Notes: a model not told the origin generated them from the letters alone. 64,000 bases of DNA from Anodontia alba (GCA_964016985.1 OZ024835.1:66529812-66593811), one strand, 5' to 3'; counted from the first letter of the stretch, positions 45,116-55,639 are shown. Translations and numbers: made by a program.

Positions 45116-45300
45116 CATAGCTCTTGATAAGATGTTTTTTTCAGCCCTAAAGTATTGATATTTTTCTTATTTCTCCATAAAAACATATGTTGTGGGTACT
45201 CATTAGAAGTGCCTGGCTTCTAATGAGTATCCACAACGTATGTTTTCATGGAAAAATAAGAAAAATATTTATCTGATATCCACTCTGATCTAGACTAATG
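45116..45300. mobile_element. A-family MITE
   Basis: catagctcttgataagatg tip; core shortened to gaagtgcctggcttc. Confidence 0.83.
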
Positions 45301-45320
45301 GACATCTGGTCTTCGAATGT

Positions 45321-45592
45321 TTGTTTGTTTGTTTGTGTTGAGGTTTTATGGCCCAGTCAACCCAATGGGGTCATGTCGAGCGCGTTCAGTTTACCTTACC
45401 ACACGTTTACTGGACAGGCTTAGTCCTCTAAACAGTTAACAAGTATTGTGCACATTCTTTTGCCAGAAAATGACAACTGCCCTTCTTGAATCAGTGGAAG
45501 GGAGAGAATGACCATAGAAAATATTTCATGATCAATCTCCACGAAATATTTTCTATGGTCATTCTCTCCCTTCCGCTGATTCAAGAAGGGCA
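45321..45592 (-). mobile_element. S2 SINE with fold-back inversion
   Basis: Tail-end two thirds of S2 to about 45542. The sequence then reverses: atattttctatggtcattct and tcccttccgctgattcaaga repeat the SINE body in inverse orientation up to 45592. Resembles twin-priming or snap-back products of retroposition. Confidence 0.78.
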
Positions 45593-45690
45593 CCCTGAAG
45601 ACACATTTTTCCATTGCATGAATCATATTACCAAGGGATAGAAAACATGTAAAATGATCTCCAAATAAGCATTGATTAAATACTTCTAAC

Positions 45691-46219
45691 ATAACTTCAG
45701 ATAAGAGAGGTCTCCAAATAATATTTTTCTTAATTCTCCACAAAAACATATATTGTGGGTACTCATTAGAAGCGCCTCGCCGAGGCGCTTCTAATGAGTA
45801 CCCACAACATATGTTTTCGTTGAGAAATAAGAATTTTTGTTTGATTTGGGCTTAACGTCGCTTTCAACCTTTTTCAGTCATATCGCGACGGTGTCTGGAT
45901 GTGGCAGGGAGCTCAATGCTCACTTTTAGAGTGCTGCCTCACTGAAATATCACGCCCCAGACACTTTGACATGATATTCCACCCAGTCACATTATACTGA
46001 CACTGAGCTGACCAGTTCTAGCTCTACTTTCTTAATGCTGAGCGCCAAGCGAAAGAGCAGCTAGTACCATTTTTAAAGTCTTTGGTATGACCCGGCCGGG
46101 GATCGAACCCGCAACCTCCCGGTCACAAAGCGGACGCTCTACCACTGAGCCACTGTGCCGGTTGAGAAATAAGAAAACTATGAATACATTTCGTTTAAAA
46201 AGTGCCTTATCAGTAGCCG
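45691..46219. mobile_element. A-family MITE split by an S1 SINE
   Basis: Core perfect (gcgcctcgccgaggcgc). The right arm is interrupted after gttgagaaataagaa, which is repeated on the far side of the SINE. Confidence 0.88.
45834..46160 (-). mobile_element. tRNA-derived SINE, family S1, copy 2
   Basis: 327 bp with a perfect 15-bp TSD gttgagaaataagaa (45819-45833 and 46161-46175). Boxes A and B as in copy 1. Near-identity to 18151-18479 implies both are young. Confidence 0.93.
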
Positions 46220-47155
46220 AGTCCTTAATACAGGGTTGATGATTGTGTGAATATAGTGCATAGGTTCTGTTAAAATAGCAGTATGTTAAAAAGCATTTTA
46301 TTTTAAATTCTCGTTTCTGCAATATAGTTTATTTACCCTAAAAATTGGAACTTATTAGTGTTTTTGTCCTAAAATTTGAACAAGTCAATTTTAGTAGTCT
46401 AAAAATTCACTGACAAGTCTCAAACAGTGTAGACCCTGTATAGTTTATGGCATCTGATCTGGGTCTCCACTGCTTGCTCAGGCCTGTCGCTTCCAACATT
46501 TTGGGTAAACATGGTATTCTTTTCTTCTTTTTCTTTTATTCAAAATATTTTAACCCTTAAAAAACCAAACAAAATTGTTGCAAATGACACTGCATTTTTG
46601 GACGGGTTTTAAAAAAAAAAATATGTCTTTTAAAATAGCGATGTCCGAGCGGGGCGGACGCCTGGCGTTGGGCATCATCCGATGTTTAACTTTTGAAAAA
46701 CCTGTCCATACTGCCATTAGGCATGTTTCTTGTTTCTTATTAATATCAGAATGATTTGATTTTTTTTTAATTTTATCAATGTGTAAATGCCGGCAAATCA
46801 CTCAGACTGATTAAAGCCCAAAAGGCTTTAAGTTAAATTGATGCGCTGCACATTGATAAAATCCACAAAGAATAAAATTCTTTTCTAAAATTCCAACTCC
46901 GTCATGTTTGCACTGAAAACACAAAATAAGTAGTTTAATTTAGAAATCTACTCAAAAAAAAAAATAGTTTCAAAATTCCTGCTCAGTGGATTTATTGAAC
47001 TACACGTATAAATGCCATTTTGATCTAGCTCTCCACTAATCAAATTGCACAAAATTGCTGCAAACATACTGAGTTTGAATTATATTATTTATCATAGAAA
47101 CTACGGCAAATGATTAAAAGTCAAGCCTTATTTTTCTGTAAAATAATAATACACA
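46220..47155. other. Intron 4 sequence with one F' element
   Basis: 46400-46515 has an F'-like hairpin (cagtgtagaccctgtatagt, gatctgggtctccactg). 46550-46640 and 47590-47645 share phrases with TTAACCC-ended elements. No exon was found. Confidence 0.45.
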
Positions 47156-47399
47156 GGGCTCAGTTGTTCAAAGTTAACAACATCGTTAGTTAACGATTTG
47201 TTAAAATTTACATCGAGTAATATGCAAATATGCTGAAATTTTTTGTTGAAAAAATGTGAGTAGCTTTTACAGTGCAAAAGCTTCTCACATTTTTTCAGCA
47301 AAAAATATCAGAATATTGTGTATTGAATCCGCTGAAACAGCTAACGAAATGACCCTTAACAAGCTCGTTAAGCTAACGACACTTTGAACAACTGGGCCC
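47156..47399. mobile_element. H-family MITE, reverse orientation
   Basis: gggctcagttgttcaaagtt / gacactttgaacaactgggccc; central gtgcaaaagcttctcacatt hairpin. Confidence 0.83.
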
Positions 47400-47581
47400 A
47401 GAGCTCTAAATAAGAAGAGGTATCTGATAAACATTTTGCTTATTTCTCCACGAAAACATACGTTGTCGGTTCTCATTAAAAGCGACTCTCTGAGGCACTT
47501 CTAATGAGTACACTCATCATATGTTGTCAAGAAAAATCTCATATTTTGAGTAAGACAAAATGCGCCTAGATAAAACTATGA
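47400..47581. mobile_element. A-family MITE, divergent
   Basis: gagctctaaataagaagag / gcgcctagataaaactatg tips. Abuts H, as at 26384/26386. Confidence 0.72.
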
Positions 47582-47804
47582 ATAAAAAAATATTTCAAAA
47601 TGTCATCTGCGACAGTGGTTATTGGTTCTTTTAAGGGTTAAAAAGCAATTACCAGCATCATCCTCAGCTGAAATAGGTTGTTGGTATAGATGTCAATCAT
47701 CAGTGGTAAAAGAACATATTGTTTTTACACTAAATAATGGGACATCTAATCTACTTACTGTACTCAGAGCTCCAGATAAGGTGTTTTTCAACTGAAAAAA
47801 TAGA

Positions 47805-48855
47805 GGGCCCAGTTGTTCAAAACTAACAATGTCATTAGTTAACCAATGGCTTTAACTTTGATCATTAAGTATGGCATATATGCTTACGGAAGATTTCCTA
47901 TTAGTTCAAACACTAATAATTTGAACGCCTTTTAGTGTTTTGAAATCACCTCTCGAAAATTGCTCTATTAGTTCGAACAGTCCCTTAGTTTTTTAAAACT
48001 GATTTTTAAATAGTTCGAACACGTGAAAAGTTAATGTTAATTAATCCATTAATATATTTAATGAATCGGTTCACCTACACTCTTTCTTATGGTTTGCCAA
48101 CTGTACATGTATACAGTTAAAATCTGCTAATAAGACAGGGATTTTTTACACAAAAAATGACTCAGAAAATTCAGACCCGTCTTATAAACAAAGCCTTGGG
48201 CCATATTGGTATTTTTGGCAAAGTCCGGTGGCGCCATGTGGTCACGGAAAATGCCTATCATCGAACCCGGGAGAAAGCCATAATGATGTTACCTCCGAAA
48301 CTTCCCCTGTTCCCTTGACAGAAATTTACTAATCCATACTAATAAAATCACAACAGATTCCAGTATGTTATCCATCCCCGAAGATTCAAGACTAAAACAA
48401 ATTTTATTGAAAAGACGTTTTTTCCTTACAATGTACACCGGAATTTCGAAAATAATTAGACTTTTTGGATTTAGGTAAATCTGGCAAGAAAATCAGACGA
48501 AAGAAAGCATTTAATGCTTAGCACTCTGAGTAAAATTACAGCAGATAGCATTTAGGAATGATATGTCTCATTTAGATGGTCCTTATCTGAGATTTCCCGC
48601 AATTTCAAATAGTTCGAACAGTGCTTTTTTTCTGAAATTGATTTTCTAATAACTCGAACATCAGGATCAATATTTTTTTACCTGTTTGAACTAATAGGAA
48701 ATCTACCGTATATCTTTCTTGAATAAATGTGAGCAGCTTTTGCATTTGCATATCTACTCACATTTTTTTCAGCAAAAATACCTTTGAATTAGATATTGTA
48801 CTTACTAGAACAGTTAACATTTTGACCACTAATGATGCCTTGAACAACTGGGCCC
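47805..48855. mobile_element. H-family MITE, middle shell
   Basis: gggcccagttgttcaaaact at the left and ttgaacaactgggccc at the right, with gagcagcttttgcatttgca hairpin remnants at 48731-48760. Split by element X. Confidence 0.75.
47885..48710. mobile_element. Element X, TIR tacgg(a/t)agatttcctatt
   Basis: Left TIR tacggaagatttcctatta / right TIR taataggaaatctaccgta, ~26 bp. ~825 bp interior with repeated agttcgaaca motifs and an E-type end fragment at about 48510-48560. No transposase ORF; non-autonomous. Confidence 0.72.
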
Positions 48856-49039
48856 TGATATTTTTTTCATTTTTTCTCAAAAAAAAAAAAAAACAAACAA
48901 AAAAAAACATGCTGGTACTCATTAGAAGTGCTTTGGCAAGACAACAGTTATGAGTACCCACAACATGTTTTCATATAAAATGAGAAAAATATTTTGTGAT
49001 CATCGTTTTTTATCTGGAACTATGCATACTTACCCAAAA

Positions 49040-49690
49040 TTTTACTGTTCGATCAATGGCAGACAATGCAGACCCTGCTCAAATGATACATTCTGTGGCA
49101 TCTGGTCTGAGTTTAAACTGTTTTCTCAGACCCGTATGCCCTGATACTTAGTTTTTTTTTTTACAGTATATTTTCACATCTATCTGATTTCCTAGGGATT
49201 TTCCTACTCTTACCTTTTACTACCTGGGGCCTAGTTCCCATCCAAGTGGGAAAAAATGATACATAGAAACTCCAGACTGGTAAAGTTATGGATTAGTAGT
49301 CAGTTTGTGTCAACATTTTTTTGTCATAAAAAACTTTTAGAAAGAATCAAAGTCAGTCAGTCAAAAATAAAATAAAAAAAAACAAAAAAAAAAAAAACAA
49401 TAAAAAAATGGAACAGACTAACAAACACTGTGTATTGTTAAAAACCATCTCCGGTGGATCAACACTATTTGCAAAGGTACTGTATTTACCCTAAGTATTG
49501 GGCACCTTACCTATTTGGCATACTTGTTCTAAAATTTGAAATAGTTTATTCTCTATTTCTTGATGTGCCTAAAATATTGATGTATGTATGGCAAACAGTG
49601 TAGACCCATGTTCTGCCATGTCTGATCCGGGTCAACACTGTTTGCAAAGGCTTATCTATCCCAATACTTAGTTATTACAGTATGCATTTT
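49040..49690. mobile_element. Two F'-type elements and A-rich filler
   Basis: Hairpins at 49055-49125 (atggcagacaatgcagaccc) and 49585-49650 (caaacagtgtagacccatgt / gtcaacactgtttgcaaagg). 49320-49410 is poly(A)-rich. Confidence 0.55.
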
Positions 49691-49835
49691 TTCTGCCATG
49701 CTGTAACAGGATCAACAACCTGTCATCAAAAGTGTGATATATATACATAGCTGTGACTATTATTTGTTCGAATTTATGCAAAAACAAACAAAAAGTGCAA
49801 AATGCAGCAACAATCACTTTCTGCACCAAACATGT

Positions 49836-50138
49836 CTACTTGGTACTTTCTTTCATCAAAAATTCAAACTCCATACACATTCTAATTAATGTGGATACTT
49901 CGACCAATATGCCCAAGTTGTAAATATCAACATTGATCGTCGAACTGTCTGAATCACTAAAGCATTTCAGAAACTTGCTTTTTTGAAAGACAGACAGCCC
50001 ATGATATAGTAAATTAAGTGTAAAAAGCGAATATTCTGAACTGCATAAAAATCTAGATGATTCGCTAAGATTCCAAATAAGAGCTCCGCCAAGCGGGGCA
50101 CTATATATGCCCGTGGCAAGTAATAAGATGTAGCACAT
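49836..50138 (-). other. Unassigned ORF, 100 codons
   Basis: Open from ATG to TAG with ordinary composition (many Leu and Ser, no tandem repetition) and lying outside any repeat I recognise, unlike the other ORFs here. No domain, signal peptide or splice sites are evident. The first ~20 residues (CYILLLATGIYSAPLGGALI) are hydrophobic. It is in intron 4 of the L1-like gene, on the same strand. Could be a gene fragment, an old retrocopy or chance. Confidence 0.25.
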
Positions 50139-50199
50139 AAACTGGCTCCTGCATAATTCAGTGCTCCGGATATAAACTGTAAATGGAATTACAAAAAAA

Positions 50200-52412
50200 A
50201 AAAATTAAAAAAATTTCATTGGGGCATATCTCTGCTGATATTTAGTGAACTGTAACCTAAGGGTCCAAGCTGGCCCAGAAATTAAGGGAGAAGTGACTTC
50301 TCCCTCCTGGGAAAATAGGGAGAAGTTTGCTGCTTCTAGGGAGAAGTGCTTTCTGACGGAGGACACACCACAGAAGCATGGCTATATTATAAGCTCATAT
50401 GAGCTGAATGTTTTTCCTATACTTCAATATCGGACCAAACAATAACAAAACAAAAATAAACAACCAAAAAAAAAAAAATAAATAAATAAATAAATGCTGC
50501 AAGAAATTTTTTTGTAAACCTTTAACTTGTTTAATACTGATTTTATTTTTGTTCTTCAAGGGAGCCAAATCAAACGAGTATTAAAAAAAAAAAAAAAAAT
50601 TCAAAAAGAATTATGTATTTATAAAGATTTAATAATGACAACCTTTCCTTGCAAGTCTAATAAAAGAAGATGTTAAAAAAAAAAATCAAAAAAAAATCAT
50701 TATTTTGACCATATGACCAAAACTTTAGTTATTTGCAAAAAATATACCTATTATATAATAAAATTTGCACACTATTACCTCTAAACAACATGCTGTAAAG
50801 TTTACAAAAACTTTCATAGGGGCATAAATCTGCAAATATTTGGTGCACTGTAACCTCGAAATAATATGTGCTGCTCCACATCATCGTGTACCTATTTATG
50901 AAGTTTCAGCTTGATCGGATGTAAACTGTAGGAGGATTTAGCCGAAAACAAAAAAAATTAATAGAAATTTTCAAAGGGGTTTAACTCTGCTAATACTTGG
51001 TGGACTGTAACCTTGAAATTATATGCGCTGCTACACATCATGGTCTAACTACAAATCAAGTTTCAGCTTGATAGGATGAAAACTGTAGGAGGATTTAGCC
51101 GGAAACGAAAAGTTTACTGACATTTTCAAAGGGGCATAACTCTGCAAATATTTGGTGCACTGTAACCTCGAAATAATATGTGCTGCTCCACATCATCGTG
51201 TACCTATTTATGAAGTTTCAGCTTGATCGGATGTAAACTGTAGGAGGATTTAGCCGAAAACAAAAAAAATTAATAGAAATTTTCAAAGGGGTTTAACTCT
51301 GCTAATACTTGGTGGACTGTAACCTTGAAATTATATGCGCTGCTCCACATCATGGTCTAACTACAAATCAAGTTTCAGCTTGATAGGATGAAAACTGTAG
51401 GAGGATTTAGCCGGAAACGAAAAGTTTACTGACATTTTCAAAGGGGCATAACTCTGCTAATATTTGGTGGACTGTAACCTTGAAACAATATGCGCTGCTC
51501 CACATCATGGTCTAACGGCACATGAAGTTTCAGCTTGATTGGATGTAAACTGTAGGAGGATTTAGCCAGAAACGAAAAATAGAAATTTTCAAAGGGGTAT
51601 AACTCTGCTAATATTTGGTGGACTGTAACCTTGAAACAATATGTGCTGCTCCACATCATGGTCTAACTACAAATCAAGTTTCAGCTTGATCGGATGTAAA
51701 CTGTAGGAGGAGTTAGCCGGAAGCGAAAAGTCTACTGAAATTTTCAAAGGGGCATAACTCTGCTAATATTTGGTGGACTGTAACCTCGAAACAATATGCA
51801 CTGCTCCACATCATGGTCTAACTATATATGAAGTTTCAGCTTGATTGGATGTAAAATGTAGGAGAAGTTAACCGGAAATGAAAAGTTTACAGATATTTTC
51901 TAAGGGGCATTACTCTGCAAACATTTGGTGGACTGTAACCTCGAAACAACATGCGCTGTGCCACATCAAGGTCTAACTATATACCAAGTATCAGCTTGAT
52001 CGGGTGTAAACTGTAGGAGGAGTTAGCCGGAAACAATAAGTTTACTGGAATTTTCAAAGGGGCGTAACTCTGCTAATATTTGGTGGACTGCAACCTCGAA
52101 AAAATATGCGCTGCTCCACATCATGGTCTAACTAAATATGAAGTTTCAGCTTGATCGGATGTAAAATGTAGGAGGAGTTAACCGGAAAGGAAAAGTTTAC
52201 AGAAATTTTCTAAGGGGCATAACTCTGCAAACATTTGGTGGACTGTAACCTCGAAACAATATGCGCTGCGCCACATCATGGTCTAACTATATACCAAGTT
52301 TCAGCTTGATCGGATGTAAACTGTAGGAGGAGTTAGCTGGAAACGAAAAAGTTTACGGACGGACGCCATACCCCGTAACATAATACGTCCCGTTTTTTAA
52401 ACGGGCGTATAA
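50200..52412. repeat. ~155-bp tandem array, block P3, in intron 4
   Basis: About ten to twelve units with ggggcataactctgctaata, tttggtggactgtaacct, cgctgctccacatcatgg, aagtttcagcttgatcggat and gtaggaggagttagccgg. 50822-51133 and 51134-51445 are nearly identical two-unit blocks (312 bp), a recent tandem duplication. Ends in ggacggacgccat and the hairpin cgttttttaaacg, then gtataaaaa, about 10 bp from exon 4. Poly(A) and A-rich tracts near 50450-50700 sit between early units. Confidence 0.88.
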
Positions 52413-52424
52413 AAAACTACTTAC

Positions 52425-52547
52425 CGATGAAGCCATGTGCCTCCATCATAGTTATGTAAGGGTTATCAGGAAATCTGAACAAGTCCATTTCATTACCTTC
52501 CTGACCAATCTTTAGGATCAGTCCGACATACTTGTAGTCCATACCTC
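52425..52547 (-). CDS. L1-like gene, exon 4: 41-residue segment of unknown fold
   Basis: 123-nt phase 1-1 exon with a strong donor (GTAAGT). It encodes residues 220-261 and contains no cysteine: GGMDYKYVGLILKIGQEGNE, then MDLFRFPDNPYITMMEAHGF. I recognise no domain. The predicted acceptor (ttatcag) and the first eight coding bases lie inside the terminal repeat of the MITE at 52540-52732, and the polypyrimidine tract is poor (purine-rich). An in-frame alternative acceptor (atatcag, near 52590) is also inside the MITE. The other end is about 10 bp from array P3. Being symmetric, it can be skipped without frameshift, so a cassette exon or a false exon are both possible. Confidence 0.55.
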
Positions 52548-52732
52548 CTGATAAGCATTTTCTTTTTTCAACCAAAAATACTGATATTTTCCTTAATTGT
52601 CCACCTAACATATGCTGTTGGTACTCATTAGAAGTGCCTCGATGAGGCACTTCTAATGAGTACCAACAACATATATTTTCATGCAGATAAGAATAAATAC
52701 TTATCCTGATAATCCTTTTATCTAGACCTAAA
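52540..52732. mobile_element. A-family MITE filling intron 3
   Basis: catacctcctgataag tip (the same variant as at 32441), core gaagtgcctcgatgaggcac, right tip tttatctagacctaaa. It occupies about 185 of the 242 bp of intron 3. In this tip variant, ccTgataag replaces the usual ccAgataag, which creates CAG on the minus strand. Confidence 0.88.
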
Positions 52733-52789
52733 GTAATATGGTACTATAAAGTGATATGTGTTGGGTGCCCAGAAATAAATATTTCATAC

Positions 52790-53161
52790 CTGGTGGGACT
52801 ACTTCTTCTCCTTTTATTGTGAAATTTATCCGAACTGTTTCATATTCATGCCCAATTTCAACGTAAAACTGTCGATTTGTTATTTTGTTATAACGATCGT
52901 AGCTGCTTGGGTCATTCTCATCAATATCAGGTATTTCCACTGTCAAATTTTTGTTTTTCATTGATAAGTGGAAGACATTGGGGTATTCATTTGATGGTAA
53001 TTTTTCTTCTTTGCCTGTTTCTTCATCCGGTACCCAGTACCAGTCATACTTCATATCATTTTCCATCAGTGGATCAGTCGTAGCATCAACACCAACGCTG
53101 AGGACATCCCCTGGTCCAACCGTGTAAGAAGGCTCCGGCCCACCACTAATTTTGATTTTAT
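52790..53161 (-). CDS. L1-like gene, exon 3: Ig-like domain without cysteines
   Basis: 372-nt exon, acceptor cttcttcag, donor GTATGA, phase 1-1, residues 96-220. The pattern matches L1-family Ig6 (family knowledge): strand A/A' SYTVGPGD, strand B VLSVGVDATTDP with V120 where the first Ig cysteine belongs, strand C YDWYW (W136/W138), strand E NLTVEIPDIDE, strand F FYVEIGHE with V196 where the second cysteine belongs, then TVRINFTIKGE. There is no cysteine in the exon. N-glycosylation sequons: NLT (167) and NFT (208). It ends EEVVPP, similar to the hinge before FNIII repeats in L1 proteins. The frame stays open for 19 codons past the donor and stops only inside the MITE. Confidence 0.88.
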
Positions 53162-53205
53162 CTGAAGAAGATTTTCACCACCAAATATTACAGTTAAGTT
53201 TTAGA

Positions 53206-53345
53206 ACAACTGAGATACCAGGTGAATATTTTTCTTATTTCTCCACATAAACTTATGTTGTGGGTACTCATTAGAAGCACCTTGCTGACATACGTTTTTG
53301 TGGAGATAAGAAAAATCTGATCATTTTTAGCTGAAAACAAGAGGC
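53206..53345. mobile_element. A-family MITE, half-deleted
   Basis: Left arm complete to tactcattagaagcacctt; the right arm jumps from gctgacatacg into tttttgtggagataag. Confidence 0.75.
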
Positions 53346-53464
53346 CTTTGCTCCCCTGATAAAAACAGCTATTGCATATCTGCAAATGCCATGCAACTTT
53401 CTTCCAGTATTGCCACAGCAACTAGGACACAAATCTGACCATACGGTAAAAAGGTCAAAGGTTA

Positions 53465-53659
53465 CATAGCTACAGATAAAAGGGGGTATCCACATAATAT
53501 TTTTCTTATTTCTCAATGAAAACATATGTTGTGGGTACTCATTAGAAGCGCCTCAGTGAGGCGCTTCTAATGAGTACCCACAACATATGTTTTCATTGAG
53601 AAATAAGAAAGATATCAGCATTTTTTGGATGAAAAAAAAGCACCTTATCTGTTGCTATG
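53465..53659. mobile_element. A-family MITE, near-perfect palindrome
   Basis: catagctacagataaaag / ccttatctgttgctatg tips; gcgcctcagtgaggcgc core. Confidence 0.92.
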
Positions 53660-53785
53660 CGGTTATCCTAGTATCATCATTTCAACTAACTTGGTACATA
53701 ATGATTTCCTGATGCTATATACCAAGATTCAGCCTCAAAATTTCTTAGTTCTGGAGAAGAAGGTTTTTAAATTTTTTACCATATA

Positions 53786-53961
53786 CAGTCAAACCTGTGT
53801 TAGTGGTCACCTCTATTAAGCAGCCAACCTGTATTAAGCAGCCAGAGGAAAGTTGCCCCAAAATTCGTAGACATATATTTGAACTGTATTAAGCAGCCAC
53901 CTGCCTTCAGCAGCCACATTTTAAGCTTCCCATGGGTGGCTGCTTAAGACAGGTTTGACTG
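53786..53961. mobile_element. L1m MITE with TA duplication
   Basis: Perfect 10-bp TIR cagtcaaacc / ggtttgactg, ta on both sides, and several agcagcca motifs inside. The second copy at 62523-62700 is nearly identical. Tc1/mariner-type TSD. Confidence 0.88.
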
Positions 53962-55011
53962 TATGGGCATTGCAGCCATCTTGTTCCATGGTGCAGAACC
54001 ACTTCAACAAATTGCCAACATCCCTTCGACAGAAGGCCCCATGTGAAACCTGGTAAAAATTGGTCAAGCAGTTTCAGAGAAAAAGACATTTAAACATTTC
54101 ACGATTTTATACATGTATACAGCCCAGGGGCAAAGGCAGGTAATACCAAAAATTCTGATGATAACTAAATTGGTTTACTACTTAAATCATACATTGTAAG
54201 TTTCAGCTATTAGTCTTTAACGTACTGAGAAAATGATTTTTCAACTTTTTCCCTTACAAATGTATGCAGGCACAAATTTGACCTTGCCATAAAAAGGTCA
54301 AAAGTCAACCTATGGTCTATGATCATCATTTGTAAAAAACTTAGTAGAACTTGAGTCCCTGATGTTATATACACCAAGATTAAGCCTCAAAAGTTTCTTG
54401 TTTCTGGATAAGAAGATTTTTTTTTATTGTTTTTATCATATATAGGCATGGTGGCCATCTTGCTCAATGGTATCGAACCATTCGACCAAATTGTTAAAAA
54501 AAACTTTCGACAGAATGTCCTATGAGAAATCTGGTAAAAACTGCAAGTGGTTTCAAAAAGGAAGACATTTAAAAATTACACAATTTTATATATGTATATA
54601 GCCAAGAGGCAATGGCAGATCCCCCCGCCCCCCCCCCCCCCCCTCCCCCCCAGGACAACAAAATTATGATTACATTATAAATTTCAGCCATAAGATTTAG
54701 TCCTTAAAACATTTTGAGAAAAAAGACATTTCAACATTTTCCCCATACAAATGCATGGGGATGCAAATTTGACTGTGCTGTAAAAAAGGTCAAAGGTCAA
54801 CCTACGTTCATCATTTGAACAAATTTGGCAGACCTCGAGTTCTCAATGCTATATATCAAGAGTCCGTCCCGAAGCTTTTTCGGTTCTAGAATAGAAGAAT
54901 TTTAAGTGTTTTTACCATATGCGGGCATGGCAGCTATCTTAATTAATGGACCCTGACCATTTGTACAAATTTTCAATCCCCCTTTAACAGAAGATTCCAC
55001 ATGAAGTTCGA

Positions 55012-55304
55012 TTGATTGATTGTGTTGGGGTTTAACGACACGTCAACCCTTGAGGGTCATTTTGTGTCATCTCCCAGAGAAAGGGAGAAAAGAGATAGAA
55101 GAGAGAGAGTAGAGGAGATCAAAGAGAGGGACAGGGAAGAAAGAGGAACAGGAATGAAAGTGAAGAAACAGAAGAAATAAAAACATTCCCCCTCTACCCT
55201 TACCCACTTCAAGGATAGCAGGCCTTGCACAACTGTAAGCCAATATCAGTTGGACGCCCCAGTGATGTAAGATACACAGCACCTTCGCACCACCCGACCA
55301 CCCC
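55012..55304 (-). mobile_element. S3 retroposon, copy 1
   Basis: ~293 bp, TSD aagttcga on both sides. Plus-strand start is ttgattgattgtgttgggg, i.e. a (CAAT)n-type tail on the minus strand. Has a purine-rich middle (agagagaga). Copies at 56605 and 61442. I could not find convincing A/B boxes. Confidence 0.85.
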
Positions 55305-55446
55305 AAGTTCGAAGAAAATTTGCAAAGGGGTTTTAGAGGAGAAGTCATTCAAAAGTGAGGACAGCCAGATGAACAATGGATTGCAAGTGATCACTATAGC
55401 TCATACTAAGCCATTAAAAACCCCAAACCTAGGTCTAGTCAATATC

Positions 55447-55639
55447 CATAGCAACAGATAAGGTGCTTTTTTCATCCAAAAAATGCTGATATCTTTCTTA
55501 TTTCTCAATGAAAACATATGTTGTGGGTACTCATTAGAAGCGCCTCGGCGAGGCGCTTCTAATGAGTACCCACAACATATGTTTTCATTGAGAAATAAGA
55601 AAACGATTATGTGGATACCCCCTCTTATCTGTAGCTATG
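55447..55639. mobile_element. A-family MITE, near-perfect palindrome
   Basis: catagcaacagataagg / cttatctgtagctatg; core gcgcctcggcgaggcgc with virtually no mismatch between the inner arms. Confidence 0.93.

Larger units (their letters stand above)
47766..49023. mobile_element. A-family MITE, outer shell of a triple nest
   Basis: Left tip ctccagataaggtgttttt; right part tactcattagaagtgctttg, gagtacccacaacatg and tttatctggaactatg at the end. All between about 47805 and 48855 is inserted. Confidence 0.75.
53690..55370. repeat. ~480-bp degenerate tandem repeat, three units
   Basis: Units carry gccatcttg, aaggtcaaaggtcaacct, gatgctatataccaag and gtttctggagaagaaga phrases at roughly 470-490 bp spacing (53976, 54463, 54932). 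Interrupted by L1m (53786) and an S3 retroposon (55012). Poly(C) at about 54624-54650. Confidence 0.75.

Noticed and set aside
45420..46322. Minus-strand ORFs of 96-109 codons
   Set aside because: They run through S1 and S2 SINE bodies and an A-family MITE.
40062..52424. Fibronectin III exons expected for an L1 protein
   Set aside because: Looked for open segments with GT-AG borders and the Trp/Tyr pattern of FNIII on the minus strand; every open stretch was repeat-derived or lacked the pattern. Absence is by eye only.
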